From: Amphibiibacter pelophylacis
GTDB lineage: Bacteria; Pseudomonadota; Gammaproteobacteria; Burkholderiales; Burkholderiaceae_C
DNA: 64,000 nucleotides
Direction: 5' to 3'
Assembly (NCBI RefSeq): GCF_037688875.1
Contig: NZ_JAWDIE010000009.1
Span: forward strand, 1 to 64,000
Shown here: one piece after another, positions 33,946-43,414 of the stretch
Layout of the letters: the number at the start of each line of letters is the position of its first letter
Numbering within the stretch: position 1 is the stretch's first letter
Made by a program: the position numbers and the translations under genes
Notes under the pieces: generated by a model
The model's input: the letters and a program-made list of their open reading frames with translations, nothing else
Told to the model about the DNA's origin: nothing
The model's database searches: none

Positions 33946-35211
33946 TCAGCGGTAGCCGTTGTTCTTCTTCAGGTCGGCGTCGATGGCGTCGGCGGCGCTG
34001 TCCAGAGCGTCGGCCGCATCACCGCCATTGGCGATGTCCGACAGGGCCTTTTCAAACGCGTTCGAGGCCAGGGCGTAGCCCGGTGAAACCGGACGCAGCG
34101 TGGCCTGGCGCTTGGACAGCTCGAAGAAGACCTCCAGCGGGCCGCCCTTGGCGTAGTTCTTCGTCATGGCGGCGGCGCTGGGCGTGGACGGGATCAGGCC
34201 GATGGCGTCCGAGAAGGCGGCCAGGTATTTGTCCTGAAGCGCGAAAGCGATGAAAGCGTTGGCGCCCTTGGCGTTTTTCGTGGTGGCTGACACGCCGAAC
34301 TGCCAGGACGCGGCGCCGATCTTCGGGCCTTTGCCGAAATCGGGGGCGGGCAGGAAGACCAGGTCTTTGCCGTATTTTTTCAGCGCGGGCAGGGCGGCCC
34401 AGTTGCCGTTCCACTGCAGGGCGTATTTGCCGTCCAGGAAGCCGGTGTCGCGCTCGGCGCCGCTCTGCGAAGTGCCCGGGGTCAGCTTGCGGGTGAAGAG
34501 GCTCTTCCACCACTCGCCAAACGCCACACCGGCCGGGCCGTTAAGCACGCCGTTGGATTTGCCCGCGGCCGGGTCCAGCAGGTTGCCGCCCGCGCTCTGC
34601 AGGAAGGGGCCAAAAGCGTAGGAGTACCACTCGCCCTTCCAGGCCAGTCCCATGTCGATGGGGTACTGGAACTTGCCGCTTTTTTGCAGCGTGACCAGGG
34701 CCGCGTCAAACTCGGCTTTGGTCCAGGGCTTGTCCAGCGTCGGGATGCGGATCTTGTTGGCTTCCAGCACCGATTTGCGCGCAAACACGGCCACCGCCGC
34801 GTCCCACAGGCCCACCGAATACACCTTGCCGTTCCACTTGCCGATGGTGCCGGGCAGGAAATTGTCCAGCTTGCCCTTGGGCAGATCCAGCGGCTGCAGA
34901 TACTTCGACCAGGCCCAGTTGGGCATGATGGGCCCGTCCACGTCCATGATGTCGGGCAGCTTGCCCGCCACCGCCGCCGCCACCACCGAGGTGTTGTAGG
35001 CCTCCTGCGGGAACTGCTGCAGCGAGACCTTCCAGTCCTTCTGGCTCTTGTTGAAGTCGTCGATGATGCCCGTGATGATTTTCTTTTCGTCCGGGTTGCC
35101 TGCACCGTGGTACCACATGGACAGCGAGGTCTGGGCCTGGACGGACACGGCCGTCAGGGCGGCAAAGGCAACGGCGCCAAGGCGCAGGCAGGCGGAGAGG
35201 CGGAGGGTCAT
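33946..35211 (-). CDS. extracellular sugar-binding protein, family 1
   Basis: The 421-residue periplasmic protein has a Sec signal ending at SVQAQ (about residue 26), followed by TSLSMWYHGAGNPDEKKI, a usual opening of family 1 solute-binding proteins. Later it has DIMDVDGPIMPNWAW and KYALQWNGNWAAL, with several Trp residues suited to sugar stacking. It captures the sugar for the importer. It is the first gene of the transporter operon, about 70 bases downstream of a strong palindromic operator candidate. Confidence 0.9.
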   Translation of the reverse strand: MTLRLSACLRLGAVAFAALTAVSVQAQTSLSMWYHGAGNPDEKKIITGIIDDFNKSQKDWKVSLQQFPQEAYNTSVVAAAVAGKLPDIMDVDGPIMPNWAWSKYLQPLDLPKGKLDNFLPGTIGKWNGKVYSVGLWDAAVAVFARKSVLEANKIRIPTLDKPWTKAEFDAALVTLQKSGKFQYPIDMGLAWKGEWYSYAFGPFLQSAGGNLLDPAAGKSNGVLNGPAGVAFGEWWKSLFTRKLTPGTSQSGAERDTGFLDGKYALQWNGNWAALPALKKYGKDLVFLPAPDFGKGPKIGAASWQFGVSATTKNAKGANAFIAFALQDKYLAAFSDAIGLIPSTPSAAAMTKNYAKGGPLEVFFELSKRQATLRPVSPGYALASNAFEKALSDIANGGDAADALDSAADAIDADLKKNNGYR

Positions 35212-35280
35212 GGTCGGCTTTCGCTCAGGTGAGTGGATCTGGCAGGGTCTGCGCCAGCGCGGTTCTGAAGAATGGACAAA

Positions 35281-35296
35281 ATGACAATGTTGTCAT
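35281..35296. promoter_or_regulatory. candidate LacI-family operator 1
   Basis: ATGACAATGTTGTCAT is an inverted repeat with 7-base arms around a 2-base centre, in the divergent intergenic region, 70 bases upstream of the binding-protein gene. Its core TTGTC/GACAA is shared with the second site at 35363. Confidence 0.6.
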
Positions 35297-35362
35297 TTGT
35301 CTGAACTTTAGGCAGCAAAGAGGGCCGAATCCATCGGGGCAAACCCTGGATCGCGGCATTAA

Positions 35363-35372
35363 ACAACGTTGT
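35363..35372. promoter_or_regulatory. candidate LacI-family operator 2
   Basis: ACAACGTTGT is a perfect 10-base palindrome with the central CG typical of LacI-family sites. It is 22 bases upstream of the regulator start, a position suited to autoregulation. It shares the ACAA...TTGTC arms with operator 1. Confidence 0.6.
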
Positions 35373-35394
35373 CTTTTTCTGGGATGATGAAGGC

Positions 35395-36432
35395 ATGAGC
35401 ACGATCCACGATGTCGCCCACCTGGCGGGGGTTTCGATCAAGACGGTGTCCCGCGTGGTCAACCGGGAATCCGGCATCCGCCCGGCGACGCTCGAGCGCG
35501 TCACGCAGGCCATCGAAAAGCTTTCCTACCGGCCCCACCGGGGGGCGCGCATGATGCGCTCGGCCAAATCCGGGCTGGTGGGCATCGTGACGGCGCGGCT
35601 GTCGCTGTCCGGCGGGCCCAATGACGACATCGGCCTGTCCGACATGCACCTGCTGCGCGGCGCGCACCGCGTGTGCCGCGAGGCTGGCATGACGCTGCTG
35701 ATGGCCGATGCGGCTGGCGACCCGAACGCGGTGGCCGATCTGCTGGACACTTTCGCCTCCCACCAGGTCGAGGGCGTCATTTTTGTGGCGCCGTCCCACC
35801 AGCTGGTGCCCATGCTGCTGAAGTCCGACGTGCCACTGGTGCTGGCCAACTGCTTTGATCTGCTGGGAACGACGTCGGTGCTGCCCGACGACGCGCTGGG
35901 CCAGCGGCTGGCGGTGGAGCGCCTGGTGGCGCTGGGCCACCGCCGGATCGGTTACGTCGGGCTGCCGGAAACCAATGTGGCGGGCCGACTGCGCAAGGCC
36001 GCGTTCATCGAAACCTGCCAGGCGCAGGGCCTGAGTCCAGCCGATTGTCCTGCGCTGATCGGGGCCACCGCCGACGGGCCGAACACCTTCGCCCCCCTGG
36101 CGGCCGCGCTGGCCGACCTTGTGGCCCGGCCGCAGCGGCCGACCGCGCTGTGCCTGGGCAACGACATCATGGCCCTGCACGCCATCCGCTGTCTGGAGCA
36201 GCTGGGCCTGCGCCTGCCGCAGGACATGGCCCTGATCGGCTACGACAACGATTCCACCCTGTGCAATGCGCTGCGGCCCCGGCTCAGCACCATCACGCTG
36301 CCCTACGAGGCCATGGGTGCCCGGGCGGCCGAACTGCTGCTGGAGCGGCTGGCCCAGCCGGATCAGCCCGCCCAGACCTGTCTCGTGCCCTGCGAAGTGG
36401 TCCTGCGCGATTCCTGCCCCGCCCTGAACTGA
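35395..36432 (+). CDS. LacI-family transcriptional regulator
   Basis: The 345-residue repressor starts STIHDVAHLAGVSIKTVSRVVN, the LacI helix-turn-helix, followed by a hinge with ERVTQAIEKLSYRPH. The periplasmic-binding-like effector domain contains LCLGNDIMALHAIRCLEQLG and MALIGYDND. It likely senses a sugar or sugar phosphate and controls the divergent ABC transporter and the downstream GH32 gene. ATG 35395 has an AAGG ribosome site. Two palindromes in the upstream gap are likely its operators. Confidence 0.93.
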   Translation: MSTIHDVAHLAGVSIKTVSRVVNRESGIRPATLERVTQAIEKLSYRPHRGARMMRSAKSGLVGIVTARLSLSGGPNDDIGLSDMHLLRGAHRVCREAGMTLLMADAAGDPNAVADLLDTFASHQVEGVIFVAPSHQLVPMLLKSDVPLVLANCFDLLGTTSVLPDDALGQRLAVERLVALGHRRIGYVGLPETNVAGRLRKAAFIETCQAQGLSPADCPALIGATADGPNTFAPLAAALADLVARPQRPTALCLGNDIMALHAIRCLEQLGLRLPQDMALIGYDNDSTLCNALRPRLSTITLPYEAMGARAAELLLERLAQPDQPAQTCLVPCEVVLRDSCPALN

Positions 36433-36464
36433 ACTGCTGACCCCATCTGATCCCCGGAGCCCCC

Positions 36465-37871
36465 ATGCCCGCCATCGACCACCGCCCCATTTTTCACCTG
36501 ACCGCCCCGTCGGGCTGGATCAACGACCCCAACGGCGTCTGCCACCACGGCGGCCGCTACCACGTGTACTACCAGCACAACCCCGGCGCCAACCGCTGGG
36601 GCGACATCCACTGGGGACACGCCAGCAGCGCGGATCTGGTCCACTGGCGCGACGAGCCGCTGGCGCTCGCGCCCTCGCCCGGCGACGATCAGGGCGGATG
36701 CTTTTCAGGCAGCTTCGCCCGGGTCGATGGTATGCCCACGATGTTCTACACCGGCTACACGCCGCAGCGCCAGGTGCAGTGCGTGGCCACCAGCCAGGAC
36801 ATGATCCGCTGGACCAAACACCCGCAGCGCACCCTGGCCGAGCCGCCGCCGGGCGTGGAGGCGCACGATTTCCGCGACCCCTACGTTTTTGCGCACGAGG
36901 GCTGGTGGTACATGGTGCTGGGCGCCGGGCAGGAGCACCGCCGCGCGCAGTGCCTGATCTACCGCAGCCCGGACGGCGTGCACTGGGAGGATCGCGGCGT
37001 GCTCTTTGCCGCGCCCCACGCCCGCCATGGCGTGATGTGGGAGTGCCCGAACCTCTTCCCGCTGGGCGACCGCTGGGTGCTGACGGTCTCGCTGTGGCAG
37101 GGGCCCGGCGCGCTGGCCTGGGTGGGCCGCTTCGAGGGCGAACGCTTCCTGCCGGATCACGAAATGGTGCTCGATGGCGACAGTGGCGCCTTCGCCCACC
37201 TGGCGATGCGCGCGCCGGACGGCCGCACGCTGCAATGGGCGTGGATGAACGAGCAGCGCGACCAGGGCCTGATCGATCTGGACGGCTGGGCGGGTGCGCT
37301 GAGTGTGCCGCGCGAACTCTCGCTGGACGCCCGGGGCCGCCTGCTGCAGGCCCCGGCGGCTGAAGTGGCGCTGCTGCGCGGCGATGCGGCCGACGTGGCG
37401 GCGACCGGGCTGGATCAGGGCGTGCTGCACCGCTTCCAGGGGCGGCACCTGGACATCGAGGCCGTTTTTGAAGCGCCGGAGCGCGGTCGCCAGGGCCTGA
37501 ACCTGTGCGCCGCGCCGGATGGCAGCGAGTTCACCCGCGTGGTCTACCAGCCCGAAATGCGCCGCCTGAGCATCGAGCGCGCGCGCAGCTCGCTGACCCG
37601 CGAGGTCAGCCACCAGAATCTGCACGCCCACCTGGCGCTGGACCCCGCCGAAGCGCTGGAGCTGCGCGTCCTGCTCGACGGCAGCGTGCTGGAGGTCTTC
37701 GCCAACCGCCGCGTCTGCCTCAGCACCCGCGTCTACCCCCAGAGCGCCGCCAGCCGCCTGGGCGAAGTCTTCAGCGAAGGCCCCGCGCGCGCGCAGTGCG
37801 CGGTGTGGCGCATGCGGCCGATGTGGGCGGGGAAGCGGGCTGCAGCGCTGTCCGGCCCTGCTGACCTATGA
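36465..37871 (+). CDS. glycoside hydrolase family 32 (beta-fructosidase)
   Basis: This 468-residue enzyme would hydrolyse sucrose, sucrose phosphate or fructo-oligosaccharides. The three GH32 catalytic motifs are intact: the nucleophile Asp21 in WINDPNG, Asp138 in FRDP, and the acid/base Glu193 in WECPNLF. The N-terminal five-bladed propeller is followed by a beta-sandwich (from about residue 330) with VLEVFANRRVCLSTRVYP. No signal peptide is seen, so it acts in the cytoplasm on imported sugar. It follows the LacI gene by 32 bases. Confidence 0.93.
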   Translation: MPAIDHRPIFHLTAPSGWINDPNGVCHHGGRYHVYYQHNPGANRWGDIHWGHASSADLVHWRDEPLALAPSPGDDQGGCFSGSFARVDGMPTMFYTGYTPQRQVQCVATSQDMIRWTKHPQRTLAEPPPGVEAHDFRDPYVFAHEGWWYMVLGAGQEHRRAQCLIYRSPDGVHWEDRGVLFAAPHARHGVMWECPNLFPLGDRWVLTVSLWQGPGALAWVGRFEGERFLPDHEMVLDGDSGAFAHLAMRAPDGRTLQWAWMNEQRDQGLIDLDGWAGALSVPRELSLDARGRLLQAPAAEVALLRGDAADVAATGLDQGVLHRFQGRHLDIEAVFEAPERGRQGLNLCAAPDGSEFTRVVYQPEMRRLSIERARSSLTREVSHQNLHAHLALDPAEALELRVLLDGSVLEVFANRRVCLSTRVYPQSAASRLGEVFSEGPARAQCAVWRMRPMWAGKRAAALSGPADL

Positions 37872-37901
37872 TGCATCGGACCGTTTGCCCGAAAGTACGC
37901 C

Positions 37902-39293
37902 ATGTCTCCCTTTGATATCCAGCTGCTGATCACCGCTTTAGTCAGTGTGCTTGTTCTGGTCGCGCTGATTGTGTCGCGCATCCGCATGCACCCCCTGCTG
38001 GCCTTGCTGATTGTCTCGGCGGGTGTTGGTCTTGCTACAGGCATGGCGCCCACGGATATTGCCAAAAACCTCACCAGCGGAGCGGGCAAGACGCTGGGCG
38101 CTGTGGGGGTCGTCATTGCGCTAGGAGCCATGCTGGGCAAAATCCTGGCGGATTCGGGAACCACCGAGCGCCTGGCCAGTGCAATCCTGCGCCGCACCCC
38201 GGATCGCATGATTCCCTGGGCGATGACGCTGGTGGCTTTGGTCGTCGGAATCCCGATGTTCTTTGAAGTCGGACTGGTGGTGATGTTGCCGCTGATTTTC
38301 AGCGTGGCACGAAAGCTCGAAAGCCGGGAGCATTTCCGGGGCTCTGCGTATGTTTATGTGGGCGTCCCGGTGATCGCGGCGCTGGCGGCCATGCACGGAA
38401 TGGTACCGCCGCACCCGGGGCCGCTCACCGCGATCGCCACGCTGAAAACCAGTGTCGGACCCACGATGGTTTACGGTTTCATCGCCGCGCTACCCGCCAT
38501 GGCCCTCGGCGGGCCGCTTTACGGCGCTTTCCTCACTCCCCGCATGACGACCCGACCCGACAGGGCCCTGCTCGACCAGTTCACCACCACAACGCAGCAG
38601 GTGGGACCTGCGCCCACTCAGCCAGGCGTGGGCCTCGGCGTGCTGGCGGCCCTGCTGCCCGCGCTGCTGATGCTGGTCAATGCTCTGGCCGAAATGCTGC
38701 TGCCTGCCCACGCCCCTTTGCTGCGCGTCTCTGCCTTCCTGGGCAACCCGCTGATCGCCATGCTGCTGGGTGTGCTCTTTGCGGCGGTTGCGCTGGTGTA
38801 TGCGCGCGGCGGATCTCCCGAAAAACTGCGTGAGGCCCTGGGGCAGAGCCTGAAACCCGTGGCCAGCATCATGCTGATCATTGCGGGCGGCGGTGCTTTC
38901 CAGCAGATCCTGACGGCGGCCAAGGTGGGCGATGCCATCGTGCACCTCACCCACCAGTTCGCCTTCCCGCCGCTGGTTCTGGGCTGGCTGATCGCCATGC
39001 TGCTGTCGGTCTCTACCGGGTCGGCTACCGTGGGCATCGTGGGTGCCGCTGGGCTGCTCGCGCCACTGGCGGGCAGCGATCCGACCTTGAACCTTCCGCT
39101 GCTGGCACTGGCCATCGGCTGCGGATCGCTGTTTTTCAATTACGCCAACCACGCCGGGTTCTGGCTGGTGAAGGAATCCTTCGGCATGACGATGGGCGAA
39201 GCCACCCGGACGATTTCCGTGGTGCAGTCCATCGTGGCCGTGGTCGGTTTGATCGCGGTACTGCTGTTCAACTTGCTGCCTGCGATCGGGTGA
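37902..39293 (+). CDS. GntP-family gluconate/organic acid:H+ symporter
   Basis: The 463-residue protein is highly hydrophobic with about twelve to fourteen spans. It contains AAMHGMVPPHPGPLTAI, a hallmark of the GntP family, and LLSVSTGSATVGIVGAAGLL, where sugar acids are thought to pass. It could import gluconate or a related hydroxy acid. It lies 30 bases downstream of the GH32 gene and may share its transcript, although no gluconate kinase is nearby. Confidence 0.9.
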   Translation: MSPFDIQLLITALVSVLVLVALIVSRIRMHPLLALLIVSAGVGLATGMAPTDIAKNLTSGAGKTLGAVGVVIALGAMLGKILADSGTTERLASAILRRTPDRMIPWAMTLVALVVGIPMFFEVGLVVMLPLIFSVARKLESREHFRGSAYVYVGVPVIAALAAMHGMVPPHPGPLTAIATLKTSVGPTMVYGFIAALPAMALGGPLYGAFLTPRMTTRPDRALLDQFTTTTQQVGPAPTQPGVGLGVLAALLPALLMLVNALAEMLLPAHAPLLRVSAFLGNPLIAMLLGVLFAAVALVYARGGSPEKLREALGQSLKPVASIMLIIAGGGAFQQILTAAKVGDAIVHLTHQFAFPPLVLGWLIAMLLSVSTGSATVGIVGAAGLLAPLAGSDPTLNLPLLALAIGCGSLFFNYANHAGFWLVKESFGMTMGEATRTISVVQSIVAVVGLIAVLLFNLLPAIG

Positions 39294-39489
39294 GTGCCCC
39301 TCCGGTTATCCCGCCGCCATAGCCAGCATCACGACCATGTTGGCCGCATCGGTTGGCGCCCGCGATTGTCCCGACCCCGCCGTTATGGGCTTGTAAGTGA
39401 CGCCCCCACGCTGGACAGACTCTGGCCGTCACACATGCAGCGGACTGCTTTCATGCGGCAGATTCTGCCCCCGTGCGTTTCGCCGGCGA
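39294..39489. other. intergenic stretch without recognisable gene
   Basis: This gap separates two convergent genes. Short frames occur, but none resembles a known protein, and no clear terminator hairpin with a T tract was seen. Confidence 0.5.
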
Positions 39490-40875
39490 TCAGCCCCGCA
39501 GCAGCGGTTCCACCGCCAGCGCCAGCGACAGCAGATGGCTGTCCTGACCGCCCGCTGCGGCCAGGCTGAAGCCCACCGGCGCCTCGCCTGGCGCGTGGCA
39601 GGGCAGCGAAATGGCGCAGCCGTCCAGGACGTTGATGATGGCCGGGTTGCGCAGGATCAGGCCGTTGGCGGCGAAATAGGCCGTGTCGCTGCGCTCCAGA
39701 TCGGCGATTTTGGGCGCTACGACGGGTACGGTGGGCATGACCAGCGCGTCGAAGCCGGAGAGCAGCGCGCCCATGTCCTCGATCCAGCGCTGGCGCCGGG
39801 CCAGCAGTTCGATGTAATCGGCGGCTGTTACGTCACGCCCAGCCTGAATGCGGACCAGTACGCGTGGATCGTATTCGGCCTGCCGCGCGGGCAGAAAGCG
39901 GCGGTGCCAGGTCCAGGCTTCGGGCGGCGAAAAGCCGCCTTTGGCATTGATTCCGGGCAGCTCGTCCAGCGGCGCCACGCGCTGGTGCACCAGCTGCACG
40001 CCCGCCTGCGCCAGGCGGTCCAGGGCGCGGGTCCAGCTGGCCCGGACCGTATCGTCCATGCCGTCCAGCACCACATTGTCCGGCACCAGAAATCGCAGTC
40101 CGCGCACGGTGGCGGGCCGCAGGCCGGTGTGGGGCTCGCCTGACAGCACGGCGTCCATGGCGATGCAGGTGCTGACGCTGGTGGCCAGCGGGCCCAGCGA
40201 ATCCAGTGTGGGCGACAGCGGCACCGTGCCCTGCAGCGGAACGCGCCGCGCCGTCGGCTTGAAGCCGACCAGGCCGCACAGCGCGGCCGGAATCCGCACC
40301 GATCCGCCCGTGTCCGAACCCAGCGCGGCGACCGCCATGCCCTCGGTGATGGAAATGGCCGCGCCCGATGACGAGCCGCCCGGAATCCGCCCGCCGCCGT
40401 CCGCATCGCGCTGCCACGGGTTGCGCGGCGTGCCGTAATGCGGGTTGATGCCCAGACCCGAAAAGGCGAATTCGGTCATGTTGGTGCTGCCGATGATGAC
40501 CGCGCCCGCGTGGCGCAGGCGCTGCACCGCTTCGGCCGATGCGCTGGCGGGCGGCGCGCCATCCAGCACGCGCGAGCCGGCCCGCGTGGTGTAACCGGCC
40601 ACGTCCAGCAGATCCTTGACGGAGATGGGCAGCCCTTCGAGCGGTGAGCGCGCCAGCCCGGCGGCGCGCAGCGCATCGCTGGCGTGCGCCTCGGCCCGCG
40701 CTGTCTTGCGGAAAAGTCGGGTGAACACACGGGGCCCTTCGCCCGTTTCGGCACGGGCCAGCGCGAGCTCGGTCAGGGCGACCGAGCTGATGCCCCCGGC
40801 CAGGTCTGCAAGGCCAGCCGGCGCTGTTTCCGGAAACGGCGTCACAGAGGATGTCAGAGAAGGGGAGCGCTGCAT
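39490..40875 (-). CDS. amidase signature family hydrolase
   Basis: The 461-residue enzyme has the Ser-cisSer-Lys triad of the amidase signature family: Lys in LPISVKDLLDVAG, and both Ser in GGSSSGAAISITEGMAVAAL followed by GSDTGGSVRIPAALCGLVGFKPT. It hydrolyses amides; the natural substrate is unknown. It is not in a gatCAB context, so a role in tRNA amidation is unlikely. The start at 40875 (MQRSPSL) is preferred; an upstream ATG at 40944 would read through the terminator hairpin. Confidence 0.88.
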   Translation of the reverse strand: MQRSPSLTSSVTPFPETAPAGLADLAGGISSVALTELALARAETGEGPRVFTRLFRKTARAEAHASDALRAAGLARSPLEGLPISVKDLLDVAGYTTRAGSRVLDGAPPASASAEAVQRLRHAGAVIIGSTNMTEFAFSGLGINPHYGTPRNPWQRDADGGGRIPGGSSSGAAISITEGMAVAALGSDTGGSVRIPAALCGLVGFKPTARRVPLQGTVPLSPTLDSLGPLATSVSTCIAMDAVLSGEPHTGLRPATVRGLRFLVPDNVVLDGMDDTVRASWTRALDRLAQAGVQLVHQRVAPLDELPGINAKGGFSPPEAWTWHRRFLPARQAEYDPRVLVRIQAGRDVTAADYIELLARRQRWIEDMGALLSGFDALVMPTVPVVAPKIADLERSDTAYFAANGLILRNPAIINVLDGCAISLPCHAPGEAPVGFSLAAAGGQDSHLLSLALAVEPLLRG

Positions 40876-40919
40876 GGAATGTCCTTGGCTGGGGCTACAG
40901 GCCGGGATTGCGCGGGCAC

Positions 40920-40956
40920 AAAAAAGCCCAAGTGCCTGAAACACTTGGGCTTTTTT
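40920..40956. terminator. bidirectional rho-independent terminator
   Basis: A perfect stem AAGCCCAAGTG / CACTTGGGCTT with a short CCTGAAA loop is flanked by A and T tracts on both sides. It lies just downstream of the minus-strand tRNA-Pro and would end its transcript before the amidase gene. Confidence 0.85.
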
Positions 40957-40965
40957 GATGGTGTC

Positions 40966-41042
40966 TGGTCGGGGTGAGAGGATTCGAACCTCCGGCCTCT
41001 ACGTCCCGAACGTAGCGCTCTACCAGGCTAAGCTACACCCCG
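40966..41042 (-). tRNA. tRNA-Pro (anticodon CGG)
   Basis: On the minus strand the acceptor CGGGGTG pairs with CACCCCG, followed by A and an encoded CCA. The anticodon stem CTACG/CGTAG encloses the loop TTCGGGA with anticodon CGG. The T arm reads GGAGGTTCGAATCCTCT. It reads CCG proline codons, which are frequent in this high-GC genome. A terminator follows within about ten bases. Confidence 0.95.
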
Positions 41043-41189
41043 AAAATGCAGCCCGAGATGATAACCCAAATTTTGCCGTTTGCGTGCGGCGCGTGCAAGG
41101 CCGGGCGGGCCGTCGCGGGCTGTCAGACTGTGATGGACTCGGCCAGTATGATCGGGCGATTGACTGACTTGCCTCTGGACGGAATCCCC

Positions 41190-43394
41190 ATGACCAACCG
41201 CATCGACTGCGCCGGCCTTCAGGTCGCGCCCCAGCTTCAACAGTTCATCGACAGCGAAGTGCTGCCCGCCGTGGGCCTGACGCCTGACGCGTTCTGGCCC
41301 GGATTTTCGGCCATCGTCCACGACCTGGCGCCCAAAAATGCGGCCCTGCTGGCCGAGCGCGACCGCCTTCAGACGGAACTCGACACCTGGCACCGCGCCC
41401 ACCCCGGTCCCATCCAGGACATGGCGGTCTACCGCGACTTTCTGGAGCGCATCGGCTACCTGGTGCCGCAGCCCACCGGCGTGCAGGCCACCACCGCGAA
41501 TGTGGATGACGAGCTGGCGCGCCAGGCCGGTCCGCAGCTGGTCGTGCCCATTCTGAACGCGCGTTACGCGCTCAACGCCGCCAACGCGCGCTGGGGCAGC
41601 CTGTACGACGCGCTCTACGGCACCGACGCCATCCCCGACAGCGATGGCGCTGAGCGCACGCCCGCTTACAACCCGGTGCGCGGCGCCAAAGTCATCGCCT
41701 ACGCCCGCGCGGTGCTGGACCAGGCCGCGCCGCTGGCGGGCGGTGCCAGCCACGCCGACAGCACCGGCTACGCGGTGGTGAACGGCCAGCTGGAAGTCAG
41801 CCTGAAGGACGGCCGCCGCGTGGGTCTGCAGGACGCGGCGCAGTTCCGCGGCCATCAGGGCGATGCGGCAACGCCCACCGGCATCCTGCTGCAGCACAAC
41901 GGCCTGCACATGGATGTGCGCATCGACGCCAGCCACTCCATCGGCCGTACCGATGCGGCGCACGTGGCCGATCTGGTGATGGAATCGGCGCTGTCCACCA
42001 TCCTGGATCTGGAGGATTCGGTCGCCGCCGTGGACGCCGAAGACAAGGTGCTGGCCTACCGCAACTGGCTGGGCATCCTCAAAGGCACGCTGACCGAAGC
42101 CGTCAGCAAGGGCGGCAAGACTTTCACGCGCGGGCTGAATCCCGACCGGGTTTACACCGCGCCCGACGGCAGCGCGCTGGCACTGCACGGCCGCAGCCTG
42201 ATGTTCGTGCGTAACGTGGGCCACCTGATGACCAATCCGGCCATCCTGTGGGGCGAGGGCCGCGAGATCCCCGAAGGCATCATGGACGCCGTCATCACCA
42301 CGATGATCGCGCTGGTCGACCTGCGGGGCCTGGGCACGCCCGGCATCCGCAACAGCCGCACGGGCAGCGTCTACATCGTCAAACCCAAAATGCACGGCCC
42401 GGCGGAAGTCGCCTTTGCGGCGGAGATTTTCAGCCGCGTCGAGCAGCTGCTGGGCCTGCCGGACAGCACGGTCAAGCTGGGCATCATGGACGAAGAGCGC
42501 CGCACCAGCGTCAACCTGGCCGCCTGCATCGCCGCCGCCGCCAGCCGCGTCGCCTTCATCAACACCGGCTTCCTGGACCGCACGGGCGACGAGATGCACA
42601 CCTGCATGCAGGCCGGTCCGGTGCTGCGCAAGGGCGACATGAAATCCAGCGCCTGGATCACCGCCTACGAGAAAAACAACGTGCAGGTCGGCCTGGCCTG
42701 CGGCCTGCGTGGTCGCGCCCAGATCGGCAAGGGCATGTGGGCCATGCCCGACCTGATGGCCGCGATGCTGGAGCAGAAAATCGCGCATCCCAAAGCGGGC
42801 GCCAATACCGCGTGGGTGCCCAGCCCCACGGGCGCGACGCTGCACAGCCTGCACTATCACCAGGTCAAGGTGGCCGACATCCAGATCGCCCTCGAAGACG
42901 CTGCCGCCAAGGCCGATCCGGCCCAGCAGCGCGCCAGCCTGCTGGACGGCCTGCTGACCATCCCTGTGACCGCGACACCCGACTGGTCCGACGCCGAGAA
43001 ACAGCAGGAGCTGGACAACAACGTCCAGGGCATTCTGGGCTATGTGGTGCGCTGGGTGGACCAGGGCGTGGGCTGCTCCAAGGTGCCCGACATCCACAAC
43101 GTCGGACTGATGGAAGACCGCGCCACGCTGCGCATTTCCAGCCAGCATATCGCCAACTGGCTGGCCCACGGCGTGGTCAGCGAGGCGCAGGTGCGCGCCA
43201 CCTTCGCGCGCATGGCCCAGGTGGTCGATGCCCAGAACGCGGGCGATCCGGCCTATAAATCTCTGGCCGCTCACCCCGAAGGCGCCGCCATGCAGGCCGC
43301 ACTCGACCTGGTCTTCAAAGGCCAGCAGCAGCCCAGCGGCTACACCGAGCCACTGCTGCATGCGTGGCGGCTGCGGGTGAAGGCGGGGGGCTGA
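41190..43394 (+). CDS. glcB: malate synthase G
   Basis: The 734-residue enzyme condenses glyoxylate with acetyl-CoA to form malate in the glyoxylate and glycolate pathways. The G-type length and motifs are clear: ILDLEDSVAAVDAEDK, FTRGLNPDRVYTAPDG, IVKPKMHGPAEVAFA, KLGIMDEERRTSVNL with catalytic residues, and NTGFLDRTGDEMHTCM. The start at 41190 (MTNRIDC) is favoured by homology over an upstream ATG that overlaps the tRNA region. It is probably transcribed alone. Confidence 0.96.
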   Translation: MTNRIDCAGLQVAPQLQQFIDSEVLPAVGLTPDAFWPGFSAIVHDLAPKNAALLAERDRLQTELDTWHRAHPGPIQDMAVYRDFLERIGYLVPQPTGVQATTANVDDELARQAGPQLVVPILNARYALNAANARWGSLYDALYGTDAIPDSDGAERTPAYNPVRGAKVIAYARAVLDQAAPLAGGASHADSTGYAVVNGQLEVSLKDGRRVGLQDAAQFRGHQGDAATPTGILLQHNGLHMDVRIDASHSIGRTDAAHVADLVMESALSTILDLEDSVAAVDAEDKVLAYRNWLGILKGTLTEAVSKGGKTFTRGLNPDRVYTAPDGSALALHGRSLMFVRNVGHLMTNPAILWGEGREIPEGIMDAVITTMIALVDLRGLGTPGIRNSRTGSVYIVKPKMHGPAEVAFAAEIFSRVEQLLGLPDSTVKLGIMDEERRTSVNLAACIAAAASRVAFINTGFLDRTGDEMHTCMQAGPVLRKGDMKSSAWITAYEKNNVQVGLACGLRGRAQIGKGMWAMPDLMAAMLEQKIAHPKAGANTAWVPSPTGATLHSLHYHQVKVADIQIALEDAAAKADPAQQRASLLDGLLTIPVTATPDWSDAEKQQELDNNVQGILGYVVRWVDQGVGCSKVPDIHNVGLMEDRATLRISSQHIANWLAHGVVSEAQVRATFARMAQVVDAQNAGDPAYKSLAAHPEGAAMQAALDLVFKGQQQPSGYTEPLLHAWRLRVKAGG

Positions 43395-43414
43395 GCGCTG
43401 CTATCATTTCCCCC

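Noticed and set aside
39397..40143. Plus-strand frame running from the gap into the amidase gene
   Set aside because: It shows no family likeness and mostly mirrors the amidase, whose catalytic triad is clear.
41028..43361. A 777-codon open frame on the strand opposite malate synthase
   Set aside because: Its translation is a low-complexity Arg/His/Gly-rich string with no family likeness. It mirrors a well-supported gene and is a product of high GC.
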